Shown: positions 18,991 through 26,695 of the stretch, piece by piece
Layout: the number at the start of each line of letters is the position of its first letter
How positions within the stretch are numbered: the first letter of the stretch is position 1
Assembly: GCF_013409985.1 (NCBI RefSeq)
Contig: NZ_JACCBY010000002.1
Location: 310,001-374,000, forward strand
Reading direction: 5' to 3'
Length of the DNA stretch: 64,000 nucleotides
DNA from: Sphingomonas melonis
GTDB lineage: Bacteria; Pseudomonadota; Alphaproteobacteria; Sphingomonadales; Sphingomonadaceae
Translations under genes and position numbers: made by a program
Notes under the pieces: model-generated
Told to the model about the DNA's origin: nothing
The model's input: only the letters and a program-made list of their open reading frames with translations
Database searches by the model: none

Positions 18991-19517
18991 CCGCCAGCGC
19001 CTAGCGCCTTCCACGCCGCGACGAAAGCCGCCGGATCATCGAGCCGGTGCGCGATCGTCGTGACGTTGCGCCGGCCGGGCAAGGGCGTGACGAGATCAAC
19101 GACCAGATTGGGATAAGCGAGGAGCGCGAGGTTGAGCACCGAACGTTGCTTCATCGCGCTCGAGTCGATCGACGGCCGCAATCCGGCGATGTTGCGAAGC
19201 GGGATTGCGACACGCCGGATCGTGCCGACCTGCATCACCAGCCGCTCGCGGTCCAGCAACGCCGGCCGGTGCTTCATCATCAGCACCGCCCGGATCAGCC
19301 ACAGCAGACCGCCGAGCGTCAACAGCGACACGAGCACCGCCGCGGCGGGATGCCACAGCGCGACCAGCAGATGCGTCACCGCCAGCTCGACCACCCCGAC
19401 GGCCACGAGCGCCCATACCAGAGGCGCGACCGCCCGATGATAGGAGAAGCGGAGCGGCAGGATCGGCGGCGCGACGCCCGGTGGAACGATGTCCGGCCGC
19501 GGCGTCGCGCCGTCCAT
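18987..19517 (-). CDS. Two-helix membrane protein with PH-like C-terminal domain, function unknown
   Basis: I do not recognise a specific function. The protein is about 176 aa. A proline-rich N-terminus is followed by two membrane helices (about residues 30-52 and 58-80), and then by a beta-rich cytoplasmic region with the pattern LDRERLVMQVGTIRRVAIPL and NIAGLRPS that resembles bacterial PH-type domains. The start is ATG 19517; a GTG at 19520 would add one residue. It starts 5 bases after the aldolase stop and its TGA overlaps the thiE ATG, so the three genes form an operon (aldolase, this gene, thiE). Confidence 0.75.
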   Translation of the reverse strand: MDGATPRPDIVPPGVAPPILPLRFSYHRAVAPLVWALVAVGVVELAVTHLLVALWHPAAAVLVSLLTLGGLLWLIRAVLMMKHRPALLDRERLVMQVGTIRRVAIPLRNIAGLRPSIDSSAMKQRSVLNLALLAYPNLVVDLVTPLPGRRNVTTIAHRLDDPAAFVAAWKALGAGG

Positions 19518-19521
19518 CACA

Positions 19522-20445
19522 TCAGGCCGCTTCGCCGCGATAGATGGCGATCAGCTTGCCGAGCATGTCGAGCGCGTCCTCGCGGCTGCGCTGGAAGGTG
19601 TTGCGGCCGATGATCGAGCCGTTGCCGCCGCCCGCCAGAATGTCGCGCGCGTCCTGGTAGACCGCGTCGGCGCCCTTGGCGGCACCACCCGAGAAGACGA
19701 CGATGCGGCGACCGGCGAAGCTCGCCTGGACGACGTGGCGGACGCGATCGGCCTGGTTGGACCAGTCGGTGCCCTCATAGACGCGCTTGGCCTCTTCCTG
19801 CTCGATATGCGCCGACGGCAGCTTCACCTTGATGATGTGCGCGCCGAGCAACGCCGCCATGTGCGCGGCATAGGCGCCGACGTCGAGCGCCAGCTCGCCG
19901 TCCTTGCTGAGCTTGCCGCCGCGCGGATAGCTCCAGATGACGGTGGCGATGCCGACCGACTTGGCCTCCTCGCTGAGTTCGCGGATCTCTTCCATCTGCT
20001 CGAAGATGCCGTCGGAGCCAGGATAGATGGTGAAGCCGATCGCCGCGCAGCCGAGGCGCAGCGCGTCCGAGACGCTGGCGGTCACTGCCTGGTCGATGCT
20101 GGTCGCCCAGCTGTTCGAGCTGTTTACCTTGAGGATCGTCGGGATCTGGCCGGCGAAGGTGTCCGCGCCCGCCTCGAGCGGCCCGAGCGGTGCGGCATAG
20201 GCGGACAGGCCCGCGTCGATCGCGATCTGATAATGGTAATGGGGATCGTAGGCGGGCGGGTTGACCGCGAAGGAGCGCGCCGGACCGTGCTCGAAGCCCT
20301 GGTCGACGGGCAGGATCACCAGCTTGCCGGTGCCGCCCAGCTTGCCCTGCATCAGGATGCGGGCGAGGTTCGCCTTTACCGCGGGGCTGGTCGCTTCATA
20401 TTTGTCGAGGATCGCCTTGACGGCGGGCGTGACGGTGGTGGTCAT
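19522..20445 (-). CDS. Class I fructose-bisphosphate aldolase (DhnA/FbaB type)
   Basis: This 307-aa Schiff-base aldolase interconverts fructose-1,6-bisphosphate and triose phosphates in the cytoplasm. Family marks are KLVILPVDQGFEHGP (about 40-54), HIIKVKLPSAHIE with the likely active-site lysine (about 190-202), VVFSGGAAKG, and GGNGSIIGRNTFQR near the C-terminus, which binds phosphate. The ATG at 20445 gives the usual length; the longer upstream reading runs towards the toxin gene. It heads a three-gene unit with a membrane protein and thiE. gap and pgk lie about 1.3 kb or more upstream in separate transcripts. Confidence 0.93.
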   Translation of the reverse strand: MTTTVTPAVKAILDKYEATSPAVKANLARILMQGKLGGTGKLVILPVDQGFEHGPARSFAVNPPAYDPHYHYQIAIDAGLSAYAAPLGPLEAGADTFAGQIPTILKVNSSNSWATSIDQAVTASVSDALRLGCAAIGFTIYPGSDGIFEQMEEIRELSEEAKSVGIATVIWSYPRGGKLSKDGELALDVGAYAAHMAALLGAHIIKVKLPSAHIEQEEAKRVYEGTDWSNQADRVRHVVQASFAGRRIVVFSGGAAKGADAVYQDARDILAGGGNGSIIGRNTFQRSREDALDMLGKLIAIYRGEAA

Positions 20446-20471
20446 GGGTCGGCTCCTTGGGTCGGATAGGG

Positions 20472-20798
20472 TCAGAGCATCAGCCAGCGGCGCAGCGCCT
20501 GGTCGATCTGCTCCATACGGGTGGGACTGGCATGGCCGATCACGGTGGTGATCCGCTCGCGGGCGACACTGGAGATACGGTCGATCTGCACCTCGCATTC
20601 GGCGGTCAGGCCGTTGTGCTCACGCGGCGACATCACCACCCGGAACAAGGCCTCGCCGCCAATGACGTTGGTCAGCGGGCAGACGGTGATCGTCGCATGC
20701 GTCGCATTGAACAGGTCGGACTGGACAACGACGCACGGGCGCTGCGGTTCACCGGCGGGTCCATCGACCAGCACGATGGCGCCGTGCGCTATCTCCAC
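20472..20798 (-). CDS. MazF/PemK-family toxin (endoribonuclease)
   Basis: This 108-aa protein starts (GTG) MEIAHGAIVLVDGPAGEPQRP and has the MazF fold pattern: GDV-like GAIVLVD, then RPCVVVQSDLFNA, ITVCPLTNV and CEVQIDRISSV. Members cut mRNA. The conserved RPC/VVVQ strand and the CPLT segment carry the usual active-site Arg and Thr/Ser. Its start overlaps the antitoxin gene by 10 bases, and the antitoxin comes first, the normal type II arrangement. It lies 26 bases from the aldolase start on the same strand, so some readthrough into the aldolase gene is possible. Confidence 0.9.
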   Translation of the reverse strand: MEIAHGAIVLVDGPAGEPQRPCVVVQSDLFNATHATITVCPLTNVIGGEALFRVVMSPREHNGLTAECEVQIDRISSVARERITTVIGHASPTRMEQIDQALRRWLML

Positions 20799-21013
20799 GC
20801 CGCGGCATCCTGCCAGAACACGCTGTCCTCGATCGAGGCGCGGGCGGAGGCGCGGGTCGACTGGCGGCGCGCCTCGCGGCGATAGGCTTCGTCGTGGAGA
20901 TCGACGTAGCGGCGCACCGCCTCGCGTGCGATATCGCTCTTGCTGCGCCCCTGGGTGCGCGCGACCGCGGCGAGCCGCTCTTCCAATTCCGTGTCGAGTC
21001 GTACGCCGAGCAT
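20789..21013 (-). CDS. Ribbon-helix-helix antitoxin
   Basis: This 74-aa protein starts MLGVRLDTELEERLAAVA. The first about 45 residues match a CopG/Arc-type ribbon-helix-helix: one beta strand (GVRLD), helix A, and the turn TQGRSKSDIAREAVRRYVD. The C-terminal, charged tail ending EDSVFWQDAAAWR is the likely toxin-binding part. It lies upstream of and overlaps a MazF-type toxin. An AGGTGG Shine-Dalgarno precedes the ATG, and an 18-base near-perfect palindrome lies just upstream, as expected for autoregulation. Confidence 0.88.
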   Translation of the reverse strand: MLGVRLDTELEERLAAVARTQGRSKSDIAREAVRRYVDLHDEAYRREARRQSTRASARASIEDSVFWQDAAAWR

Positions 21014-21023
21014 GCCACCTGCC

Positions 21024-21041
21024 TGTTAAACGCGTTAAACA
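21024..21041. promoter_or_regulatory. Candidate operator of the toxin-antitoxin pair
   Basis: TGTTAAACGCGTTAAACA is an 18-base palindrome with only one mismatched A/A pair. It lies 11 bases upstream of the antitoxin start codon, where RHH antitoxins usually bind their own promoter. It is AT-rich compared with the surroundings. It also lies between the divergent TlpA-like gene (21134) and the antitoxin. Confidence 0.6.
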
Positions 21042-21133
21042 TAGCGGCGACAGGCCGTGCGATCAACCGCTTAGGTGGGCGATATTGACGCTCACCGGCG
21101 GGTCGTGATCAACCCGCGGCGGGGACGATCATC

Positions 21134-21640
21134 ATGCGCCTAATCCATCTCGCCCTTGCCGCGGTGCTGTCGCTGACGCCGGCCGTCGCAGCCGACGCCG
21201 CGCGGCCGTCGAGCATCATCGGCAAGCCGGCGCCCGACTTCGAGCTGACGCTGATGGACGGCAGCAAGGTCAGGCTGGCCGATCTGCGCGGTCAGGTGGT
21301 GGTGCTCAATTTCTGGGCGACGTGGTGCGTGCCATGCCGGCGCGAATTGCCGCTGCTCGATGGTTATTACCGGCTGCAGAAACAGCATGGCCTGCGCGTC
21401 TTCGCGGTCACGACCGAGGATTCGGTGCCGCCGAGGCTCATGAAGCCGCTGTTCGCAGCGATGGCGATCACGCCGACCAAGCGGGTCAAGGGCCATTACG
21501 AATTGATCGGCAACGCCGTACCGACCAATTACGTCATCGATCGCGCGGGCATCGTCCGCTACGCCAAGGCGGCGGCGTTCGATCTCGACGACCTCAACAC
21601 GATCCTGACGCCGCTGCTCAAAGAGGCGCCGCCCGCCTGA
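21134..21640 (+). CDS. TlpA-family thiol:disulfide reductase (periplasmic thioredoxin)
   Basis: This is a 168-aa exported thioredoxin-fold protein. It has a signal peptide (LIHLALAAVLSLTPAVAADA), then the TlpA/AhpC-like core with GKPAPDFELTLMDGSKVRL, the active site WATWCVPC (Cys65, Cys68) and the cis-proline region GNAVPTNYVIDRAG. Such proteins reduce periplasmic disulfides, often for cytochrome c maturation or oxidative stress. There are no cytochrome genes nearby, so the partner is unknown. It stands alone, divergent from the toxin-antitoxin genes. The start at 21134 is the only one that gives a signal peptide. Confidence 0.9.
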   Translation: MRLIHLALAAVLSLTPAVAADAARPSSIIGKPAPDFELTLMDGSKVRLADLRGQVVVLNFWATWCVPCRRELPLLDGYYRLQKQHGLRVFAVTTEDSVPPRLMKPLFAAMAITPTKRVKGHYELIGNAVPTNYVIDRAGIVRYAKAAAFDLDDLNTILTPLLKEAPPA

Positions 21641-21734
21641 GCGGCGCCCTGTCGTATTGCCCCGCCCTTCGCCCATTCTGCCGACGGGCCTGAGCCTCTT
21701 CGTCGGTCGATAAGCCGGGCGCGGGCGGAGCCGC

Positions 21735-22943
21735 CTAGCGGGCGATCAGCGCGGCGACGCCGGGCAGGTCCTTGCCTTCCATCCATTCGAGGAAGGCGCC
21801 GCCGGCGGTCGAGACGAAGGTGAAGCGATCCGCGACATGCGCCTGGTTCAGCGCGGCGACGGTATCCCCGCCCCCCGCCACAGAGACGAGGCTGCCGTCC
21901 TGCGTCAGTGCCGCGGCGGTGCGCGCGAGGCTGACGGTGGCGACATCGAACGGCGGCGTCTCGAAGGCGCCGAGCGGACCGTTCCACACCAGGGTGCGGC
22001 AGTTCTTGAGCACGTCGCCCAACGCCTCGACCGCGCTCGGCCCCACATCGAGGATCATCTCGTCGGCGGCGACTTCGTGGACGTTGACCGTGCGGACCGG
22101 CGGATTGGCGCGGAATTCCTTTGCCACCACGACGTCATACGGCAGGTGAACGGTGCAGTTGGCGCGGTCCGCCGCCTCCAGGATCTCGTCCGCCGTCCCG
22201 GTGAGATCGTGCTCGCACAGCGATTTGCCGACATTGACCCCGCGCGCGGCGAGGAAGGTGTTGGCCATGCCGCCGCCTATGATCAGATGATCGACCCGGG
22301 TGACGAGATGCTTCAGCACGTCGAGCTTCGTCGAGACCTTGGCGCCGCCGACCACAGCCGCGACGGGATGCTCGGGCTTGCCGAGCGCCTTTTCGAGCGC
22401 GTCGAGTTCGGCCTCCATTGCGCGGCCGGCGAAGGCGGGCAGGACGTGCGCCAGCCCCTCGGTCGAGGCATGGGCGCGGTGCGCGGCGGAGAAGGCGTCG
22501 TTGACGTAGAGGTCGCCGAGCTTGGCGAAGCGCGCGACGACGGCGGGATCGTTCTTCTCCTCGCCGCCGAAGAAGCGGGTGTTCTCCAGGATCGCGATGT
22601 CACCGGGCTGGAGCGTCGCGACCGCCTCGTCGGCGCCCTCCCAATCGATGTAGCGGACCGGGCGGCCGAGGACGTTCCCATAGGGCCGGGCGAGCATCGC
22701 CAGCGACATGTCCGGGCTCGGCACGCCCTTGGGCCGGCCGTAATGGGCGAGGATCAGCACGATCGCGCCGCGGTCGGCGAGTTCACTGACCGTCGGCAGC
22801 GTCGCGCGCAGCCGCGTATCGTCGGTCACCGCGCCATCCGCCATCGGCACGTTCAGATCCTCGCGGACGAGCACGCGCTTGCCGCTGATCTCACCCATAT
22901 CGTCGAGCGTCTTGAAGGCCTTGGTCACATCGTCTTCCTTCAT
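21735..22943 (-). CDS. pgk: Phosphoglycerate kinase
   Basis: This 402-aa glycolytic enzyme makes ATP from 1,3-bisphosphoglycerate. The N-terminal signature [14 protein letters not shown] (about 24-37), [19 protein letters not shown], and the C-terminal nucleotide-binding part with [34 protein letters not shown] and [13 protein letters not shown] are all present. The variant AHYGRPKG replaces the usual SHxGRPKG. It follows gap and a MOSC-domain gene on the same strand, a gap-(MOSC)-pgk glycolytic group. A palindromic repeat lies between pgk and the MOSC gene. Confidence 0.97.
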   Translation of the reverse strand: MKEDDVTKAFKTLDDMGEISGKRVLVREDLNVPMADGAVTDDTRLRATLPTVSELADRGAIVLILAHYGRPKGVPSPDMSLAMLARPYGNVLGRPVRYIDWEGADEAVATLQPGDIAILENTRFFGGEEKNDPAVVARFAKLGDLYVNDAFSAAHRAHASTEGLAHVLPAFAGRAMEAELDALEKALGKPEHPVAAVVGGAKVSTKLDVLKHLVTRVDHLIIGGGMANTFLAARGVNVGKSLCEHDLTGTADEILEAADRANCTVHLPYDVVVAKEFRANPPVRTVNVHEVAADEMILDVGPSAVEALGDVLKNCRTLVWNGPLGAFETPPFDVATVSLARTAAALTQDGSLVSVAGGGDTVAALNQAHVADRFTFVSTAGGAFLEWMEGKDLPGVAALIAR

Positions 22944-22960
22944 CTCTTGAACTATGGACC

Positions 22961-23026
22961 CGTTCGTACCGAGCTTGTCGAAGTACGGTGAGTCCCAATG
23001 CCCTTTGACAAGCTCAGGGCGAACGG
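22961..23026. repeat. Palindromic intergenic repeat (GAGCTTGTCGAAG type)
   Basis: CGTTCGTACCGAGCTTGTCG near 22961 and GACAAGCTCAGGGCGAACGG near 23007 are inverted halves separated by a short spacer. It lies in the short gap between the MOSC gene and pgk, so it is transcribed if the genes are co-transcribed. The same family is seen at 33361-33427 and as a half-site at 18254. Repeats of this kind are common in sphingomonad intergenic DNA. Confidence 0.75.
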
Positions 23027-23040
23027 TGGAACAACGCGCG

Positions 23041-23517
23041 CTATACGATGCTGGGCGGGATCACCGTCACCGCATCGCCAATGGCGATCCGCCCGCCCAC
23101 CTTGACTCGCGAACAGGCGCCGCCCCGCCAGTCGGGCGTCAGCGCGGCTTCGAGGCCGGGCGCGACCGCCTCCATCCGGAAGCAAGGATCGCATTCGACG
23201 GTGATCTCGAGCTCGACCGCGCCGATCCGGATCCGGGTTCCCGGCACCTGCGGGATGTCGATACCGCCGAGCAGCAGGTTCACCCGCCGCTCCTGCCACG
23301 GTATCGCCTGGCCGAGTTCGGCCATCGCCGCATCCCAGTCGCGCCGCTCCATCATCGTCACCTGACGCCGGCCGCGGCCATTGGGCTTGACCCGCCCGCG
23401 GCAATCGCCGTCGAGGCCGCCTTCGACGGTCACCGCGACCGCCTCCAGCAGCTCCATCGGCCCCTTGGGCCGCGCGTGCCGGGCGATCCCGACCAGCACG
23501 CCGCCCACCGTCGCCAT
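23041..23517 (-). CDS. MOSC domain-containing protein
   Basis: This 158-aa protein is a stand-alone MOSC domain, related to the C-terminus of molybdenum cofactor sulfurases. It starts [20 protein letters not shown]. The conserved [16 protein letters not shown] and the cysteine in [10 protein letters not shown], the hallmark MOSC Cys, are visible. Such proteins are thought to carry activated sulfur or bind molybdenum cofactor; no substrate is clear here. It lies 4 bases after the gap stop and just before pgk, an unexpected companion for two glycolytic genes. Confidence 0.85.
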   Translation of the reverse strand: MATVGGVLVGIARHARPKGPMELLEAVAVTVEGGLDGDCRGRVKPNGRGRRQVTMMERRDWDAAMAELGQAIPWQERRVNLLLGGIDIPQVPGTRIRIGAVELEITVECDPCFRMEAVAPGLEAALTPDWRGGACSRVKVGGRIAIGDAVTVIPPSIV

Positions 23518-23521
23518 CGGC

Positions 23522-24532
23522 TTAGAGGAAGCTCGCCATCACGGTCGCGGTGTCGACCATGCGATTGGAGAAGCCCCATTCATTGTCGTACCAGCTGACG
23601 ACGCGTACCAGCTTGCCGTCGAGCACCGCGGTCTCGAGGCTGTCGACGGTCGACGATTGCGGCGAGTGCATCAGGTCGATCGAGACGAGCGGCTCGTCCG
23701 AATAGACCAGCACGCCCTTGAGCGGGCCGTCTTCCGACGCCGCCTTGAGGATCGCGTTGACCTCGTCCTTGGTGGTGTCGCGCTTCGGCGTGAAGGTCAG
23801 GTCAATCAGGCTGACGTCGGGCACCGGCACGCGGATCGCCGAGCCGTCGAGCTTGCCCTTGAGCTCGGGCAGCACCTCGCCGACCGCGCGGGCAGCGCCG
23901 GTGGTGGTCGGGATCATCGACATGGCGGCGGCGCGGGCGCGGCGCAGGTCGGGGTGGATCTGGTCGAGGATCTTCTGGTCGTTGGTATAGGCGTGGACCG
24001 TGGTCATCAGGCCGCGCTCGATGCCGATCGCGTCGTTGAGTACCTTGGCGACCGGCGCGAGGCAGTTGGTCGTGCACGAGGCGTTCGAGACGATCGTGTG
24101 CTCGGCGGTCAGCTTGTCATGGTTGACGCCATAGACGACGGTCAGGTCGACGCCCTTGCCGGGCGCCGAGATCAGCACCTTCTTGGCGCCGGCGTCGATA
24201 TGTTTCTGGCAGGCGGCCTTGTCGGTGAAGAAGCCGGTGCATTCGAGCACCAGATCGACGCCCAATTCCTTGTGCGGCAGGTTGGCGGGATCGCGCTCGG
24301 CGGTGACGCGGATGCGCTTGCCGTCGATGACGAGGTCGTTGCCCTCGGCGGTGACGGTGCCGGGATATTTGCCGTGGACGCTGTCGCGGCTGAACAGCCA
24401 GGCGTTCGACTTGGCGTCGGCCAGGTCGTTGATCGCCACCAGTTCGAGCGCGCCGGCGTTCCGCTCGATGATCGCGCGCGCCACCAGGCGTCCGATGCGT
24501 CCGAAACCGTTGATCGCAACCTTCACCGTCAT
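23522..24532 (-). CDS. gap: Glyceraldehyde-3-phosphate dehydrogenase
   Basis: This 336-aa NAD-dependent enzyme makes 1,3-bisphosphoglycerate. The Rossmann start [18 protein letters not shown] is at residues 3-20, the catalytic motif [12 protein letters not shown] near residue 150 holds the active-site Cys, and HAYTNDQ and NEWGFSNRM are conserved. The ATG at 24532 is the standard start; an upstream open frame has no homology. It heads a minus-strand group gap-MOSC-pgk. Confidence 0.97.
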   Translation of the reverse strand: MTVKVAINGFGRIGRLVARAIIERNAGALELVAINDLADAKSNAWLFSRDSVHGKYPGTVTAEGNDLVIDGKRIRVTAERDPANLPHKELGVDLVLECTGFFTDKAACQKHIDAGAKKVLISAPGKGVDLTVVYGVNHDKLTAEHTIVSNASCTTNCLAPVAKVLNDAIGIERGLMTTVHAYTNDQKILDQIHPDLRRARAAAMSMIPTTTGAARAVGEVLPELKGKLDGSAIRVPVPDVSLIDLTFTPKRDTTKDEVNAILKAASEDGPLKGVLVYSDEPLVSIDLMHSPQSSTVDSLETAVLDGKLVRVVSWYDNEWGFSNRMVDTATVMASFL

Positions 24533-24707
24533 CTGGTCTCTCCTCGCGTGTGCATGAGCTGCGCGACGACATCGGGCCGCGCCGGGCGCGCCAGCCTTTG
24601 CGAGGCCACGCCCCGGTCTGTCAACCGCGCGCGGCATGCGCCCGGCCGATTGCGGGACAGGTTTTGCCGGCTTGCCGCTCGCCACGGCCGCGCCTACGTC
24701 CCCTGCC

Positions 24708-24890
24708 ATGCCCGACACTCCCAGTGCGGTCGATCGCATCGATGCCGCGATCGCCCGAATCGAATCCGCCATCGACGCCCGCGCCCGGGCCGGGGATGCG
24801 CTCGCCCGCCGTCATGCTGCCCTGAAGGCGCGGATGGCCGAGGCGGTGGCGGCGCTGGATGACGTCATCGCGCGCGGCTCGGCGTCCTGA
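24708..24890 (+). CDS. Small coiled-coil protein upstream of zapA (ZauP/DUF4164-like)
   Basis: This 60-aa protein begins [20 protein letters not shown] and is one long helix rich in Ala, Arg, Asp and Leu with regular hydrophobic spacing to about residue 55. It has no membrane segment. Its TGA overlaps the zapA ATG (TGATG). In Caulobacter, ZauP is a coiled-coil protein encoded directly upstream of zapA, and it works with ZapA at the FtsZ ring. Position, size and composition match that idea, but the sequence is too low in complexity for certainty. I started at the ATG that fits the zapA operon; a start at 24636 would add 24 unlikely residues. Confidence 0.68.
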   Translation: MPDTPSAVDRIDAAIARIESAIDARARAGDALARRHAALKARMAEAVAALDDVIARGSAS

Positions 24891-25195
24891 TGGCCAACGT
24901 CACGCTGACGATCGGCACCCGGCCGTTCACCGTCGCCTGTCGCGACGGCGAGGAAGCCCGGCTGCAACAGCTCGGGCGGATGCTCGACGAACGCTGGCCG
25001 ACGGCGCTGCGGGCGGCGGCGAATATCCCGGGCGAGCGCGCGATGCTGTTCGTCGCGCTGATGCTGGCGGACGACCTCGACGAGATCCAGCACCGTCCGC
25101 CCGAGGGCGCGGCGGTGAGCGAGCCGGCGCTGGCGCGCATCGCCGACCGGCTGGAAGCGCTGGCCAACGCTTTGGAGCGCGATCCGGCGGGGTGA
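24890..25195 (+). CDS. zapA: Cell division protein ZapA
   Basis: ZapA is a small protein that bundles FtsZ filaments at the division ring. This 101-aa version has the typical beta-strand start VTLTIGTRPFTVACRDGEE, the helix EARLQQLGRMLDERW, and the long helix with ERAMLFVALMLADDLDEIQ, ending in a coiled-coil tail. It is coupled to the upstream coiled-coil gene. Downstream are a probable 6S RNA and 5-formyl-THF cyclo-ligase, the order found in many proteobacteria. Confidence 0.88.
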   Translation: MANVTLTIGTRPFTVACRDGEEARLQQLGRMLDERWPTALRAAANIPGERAMLFVALMLADDLDEIQHRPPEGAAVSEPALARIADRLEALANALERDPAG

Positions 25196-25205
25196 TCGCC
25201 CCTTT

Positions 25206-25313
25206 CATCATCCCGACGTAAGTCGGGACCCAGGGATACGATGGTGCCAGAGGTCGCGCACAACCATCAGAGACACCGTGACCATGGGTCCCGGCGTTCG
25301 CCGGGATGACGAA
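25206..25313. repeat. Palindromic intergenic repeat (CATCCCGGC type)
   Basis: Two inverted halves, CATCATCCCGACGTAAGTCG near 25206 and CGGCGTTCGCCGGGATGACG near 25292, flank a short spacer with CCCAGGG and CATGGGTC. The same family is reduced to a single hairpin at 41137-41168 and appears variant at 34640-34722. It lies between zapA and the probable 6S RNA. Confidence 0.7.
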
Positions 25314-25342
25314 TAAGGCAGGGATGCGAGGCCGCACCCATT

Positions 25343-25530
25343 GCCACCGTCCGTGCGACGCACTAAATCAGTCCGTGGCGGGTTCTGCCCGGTACGAGCC
25401 TTACTTTATCCCTGAGGCTATTCATCATCCAAGGGGGCTGTCCCTGCCCGGACCCTGGTCCGACGCACATGGTCCCCACCTGACGTTACTGGGCGTCGGT
25501 GGATATTTTGGCACACGGCCACGGCGGTCC
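25343..25530 (+). ncRNA. ssrS: Probable 6S RNA
   Basis: The 376-base gap between zapA and the 5-formyl-THF cyclo-ligase gene is where 6S RNA lies in many proteobacteria. It holds a segment of about 188 bases with closing-stem complementarity (GCCACCGTCCGTG near 25343 against CACGGCCACGGCGG near 25514, with a bulge). It also has an internal hairpin (CCAC..GACG / CGTC.GTGG, about 25477-25502) and a central unpaired region typical of 6S. 6S RNA binds RNA polymerase with the housekeeping sigma factor in stationary phase. Ends are approximate; no protein gene fits here. Confidence rests on location and partial structure. Confidence 0.72.
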
Positions 25531-25571
25531 CGCCACCCGCCCCTTCCCTCCCGATCCCGCGAACCGGAGCG

Positions 25572-26108
25572 ATGACCGACAAGCTCGCCCTCCGCGCCCG
25601 CCTGCGTGCCGCCCGCGACGGTTTCGCGCGGGATGGCCGCATCGTGGTGGCCGACGCGTTTCGCGCTCGGCTGCACGCGGGGCCGATCGTCGCGACCTAT
25701 ATGCCGTTCGGCAGCGAGGCCGACCCCGCGCCGCTGGCCGCCGCCGCCAGCGAGGCGGGATGCCGCCTCGCCCTGCCCCATGTCACCAGCCGCAGCGCGC
25801 CGATGCGCTTCCTCGCCTGGGACGGGAAGGCGCCGCTCGTCGCCGGGCCCTACGGCCTGCTGCAACCCGCTGACGACGCCGCCGCGCTACGTCCGGACAT
25901 CGTACTGACGCCGCTCGTCGGCTTCGACCGCGCCGGCCACCGTCTTGGGCAAGGTGCGGGCTATTACGATCGCGCCTTCGCGTCATTGCCGGACGCATGG
26001 CGCGTCGGCATCGCCTGGTCGGTGCAGGAGGTCGACGCCTGCCCTGCCGACCCGTGGGACGTGCCGCTGCACGCCATCGCTACCGAATCGGATTGGATCG
26101 TCCCATGA
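25572..26108 (+). CDS. 5-formyltetrahydrofolate cyclo-ligase
   Basis: This 178-aa enzyme converts 5-formyl-THF to 5,10-methenyl-THF with ATP. Conserved parts are the basic N-terminus with LRARLRAARDGF, ATYMPFGSEADP (about 41-52), PLVGFDRAGHRLGQGAGYYDRAF (about 117-139), which is the family signature with the GxGxGYYDR pattern, and the end with PWDVPLHAIATE. The length is normal. It lies downstream of the probable 6S RNA and its TGA overlaps the next small membrane-protein gene (ATGA). Confidence 0.92.
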   Translation: MTDKLALRARLRAARDGFARDGRIVVADAFRARLHAGPIVATYMPFGSEADPAPLAAAASEAGCRLALPHVTSRSAPMRFLAWDGKAPLVAGPYGLLQPADDAAALRPDIVLTPLVGFDRAGHRLGQGAGYYDRAFASLPDAWRVGIAWSVQEVDACPADPWDVPLHAIATESDWIVP

Positions 26109-26311
26109 CCCCCAGTTGGCGCAAACCGGCAGGCGTGCTGCTCATCCTCATGCTGATCGGCCTGTGGTGCGCGATCATCGTCAGCGCGTCGGGACTCGTC
26201 GGCAATTGGCCGTGGTGGCTGCAATTGCCCTTCTACCTGGTGACCGGCATCGTGTGGATCATGCCGATGAAGCCGCTGCTGCTCTGGATGGAGACCGGGC
26301 GCTGGCGATAG
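26105..26311 (+). CDS. DUF2842-like small membrane protein
   Basis: This 68-aa protein begins MTPSWRKPAGVLLILMLIGL and has two membrane helices (about 10-30 and 36-54), with the short motif WIMPMKPLLLWMETGRWR at the end. Small proteins of this form, starting WR..G and carrying two helices, are the DUF2842 family of alphaproteobacteria, with unknown function. The ATG overlaps the stop of the cyclo-ligase gene as ATGA, so they are co-translated. Identification is by resemblance only. Confidence 0.75.
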   Translation: MTPSWRKPAGVLLILMLIGLWCAIIVSASGLVGNWPWWLQLPFYLVTGIVWIMPMKPLLLWMETGRWR

Positions 26312-26397
26312 CCGCGCGCTGCGCCGCTCGCTTTCGGTAAGACCGAGGGGCCGGCGGGGCCGGACGTTCAAAGGGGATGCATCATCCGTATGCCGGA

Positions 26398-26474
<77 letters not shown>

Positions 26475-26566
26475 GTATAACGCGGTCGGAGCAGATCGTC
26501 CGCCCGATGGCGACGCGACATACTCCCGCATGTTCCGATAGACTTTCCCGCTTCCTGGAAGGGAAG

Positions 26567-26643
<77 letters not shown>

Positions 26644-26695
26644 TGAAAGCGTTGAGGCGCGCCAACTAGGCGAGCCGTTCCGGGGTGTCAACGGC

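Noticed and set aside
26475..26566. A third tRNA between the two tRNA-Asp genes
   Set aside because: The spacer does not fold into a cloverleaf and has no T-arm motif.
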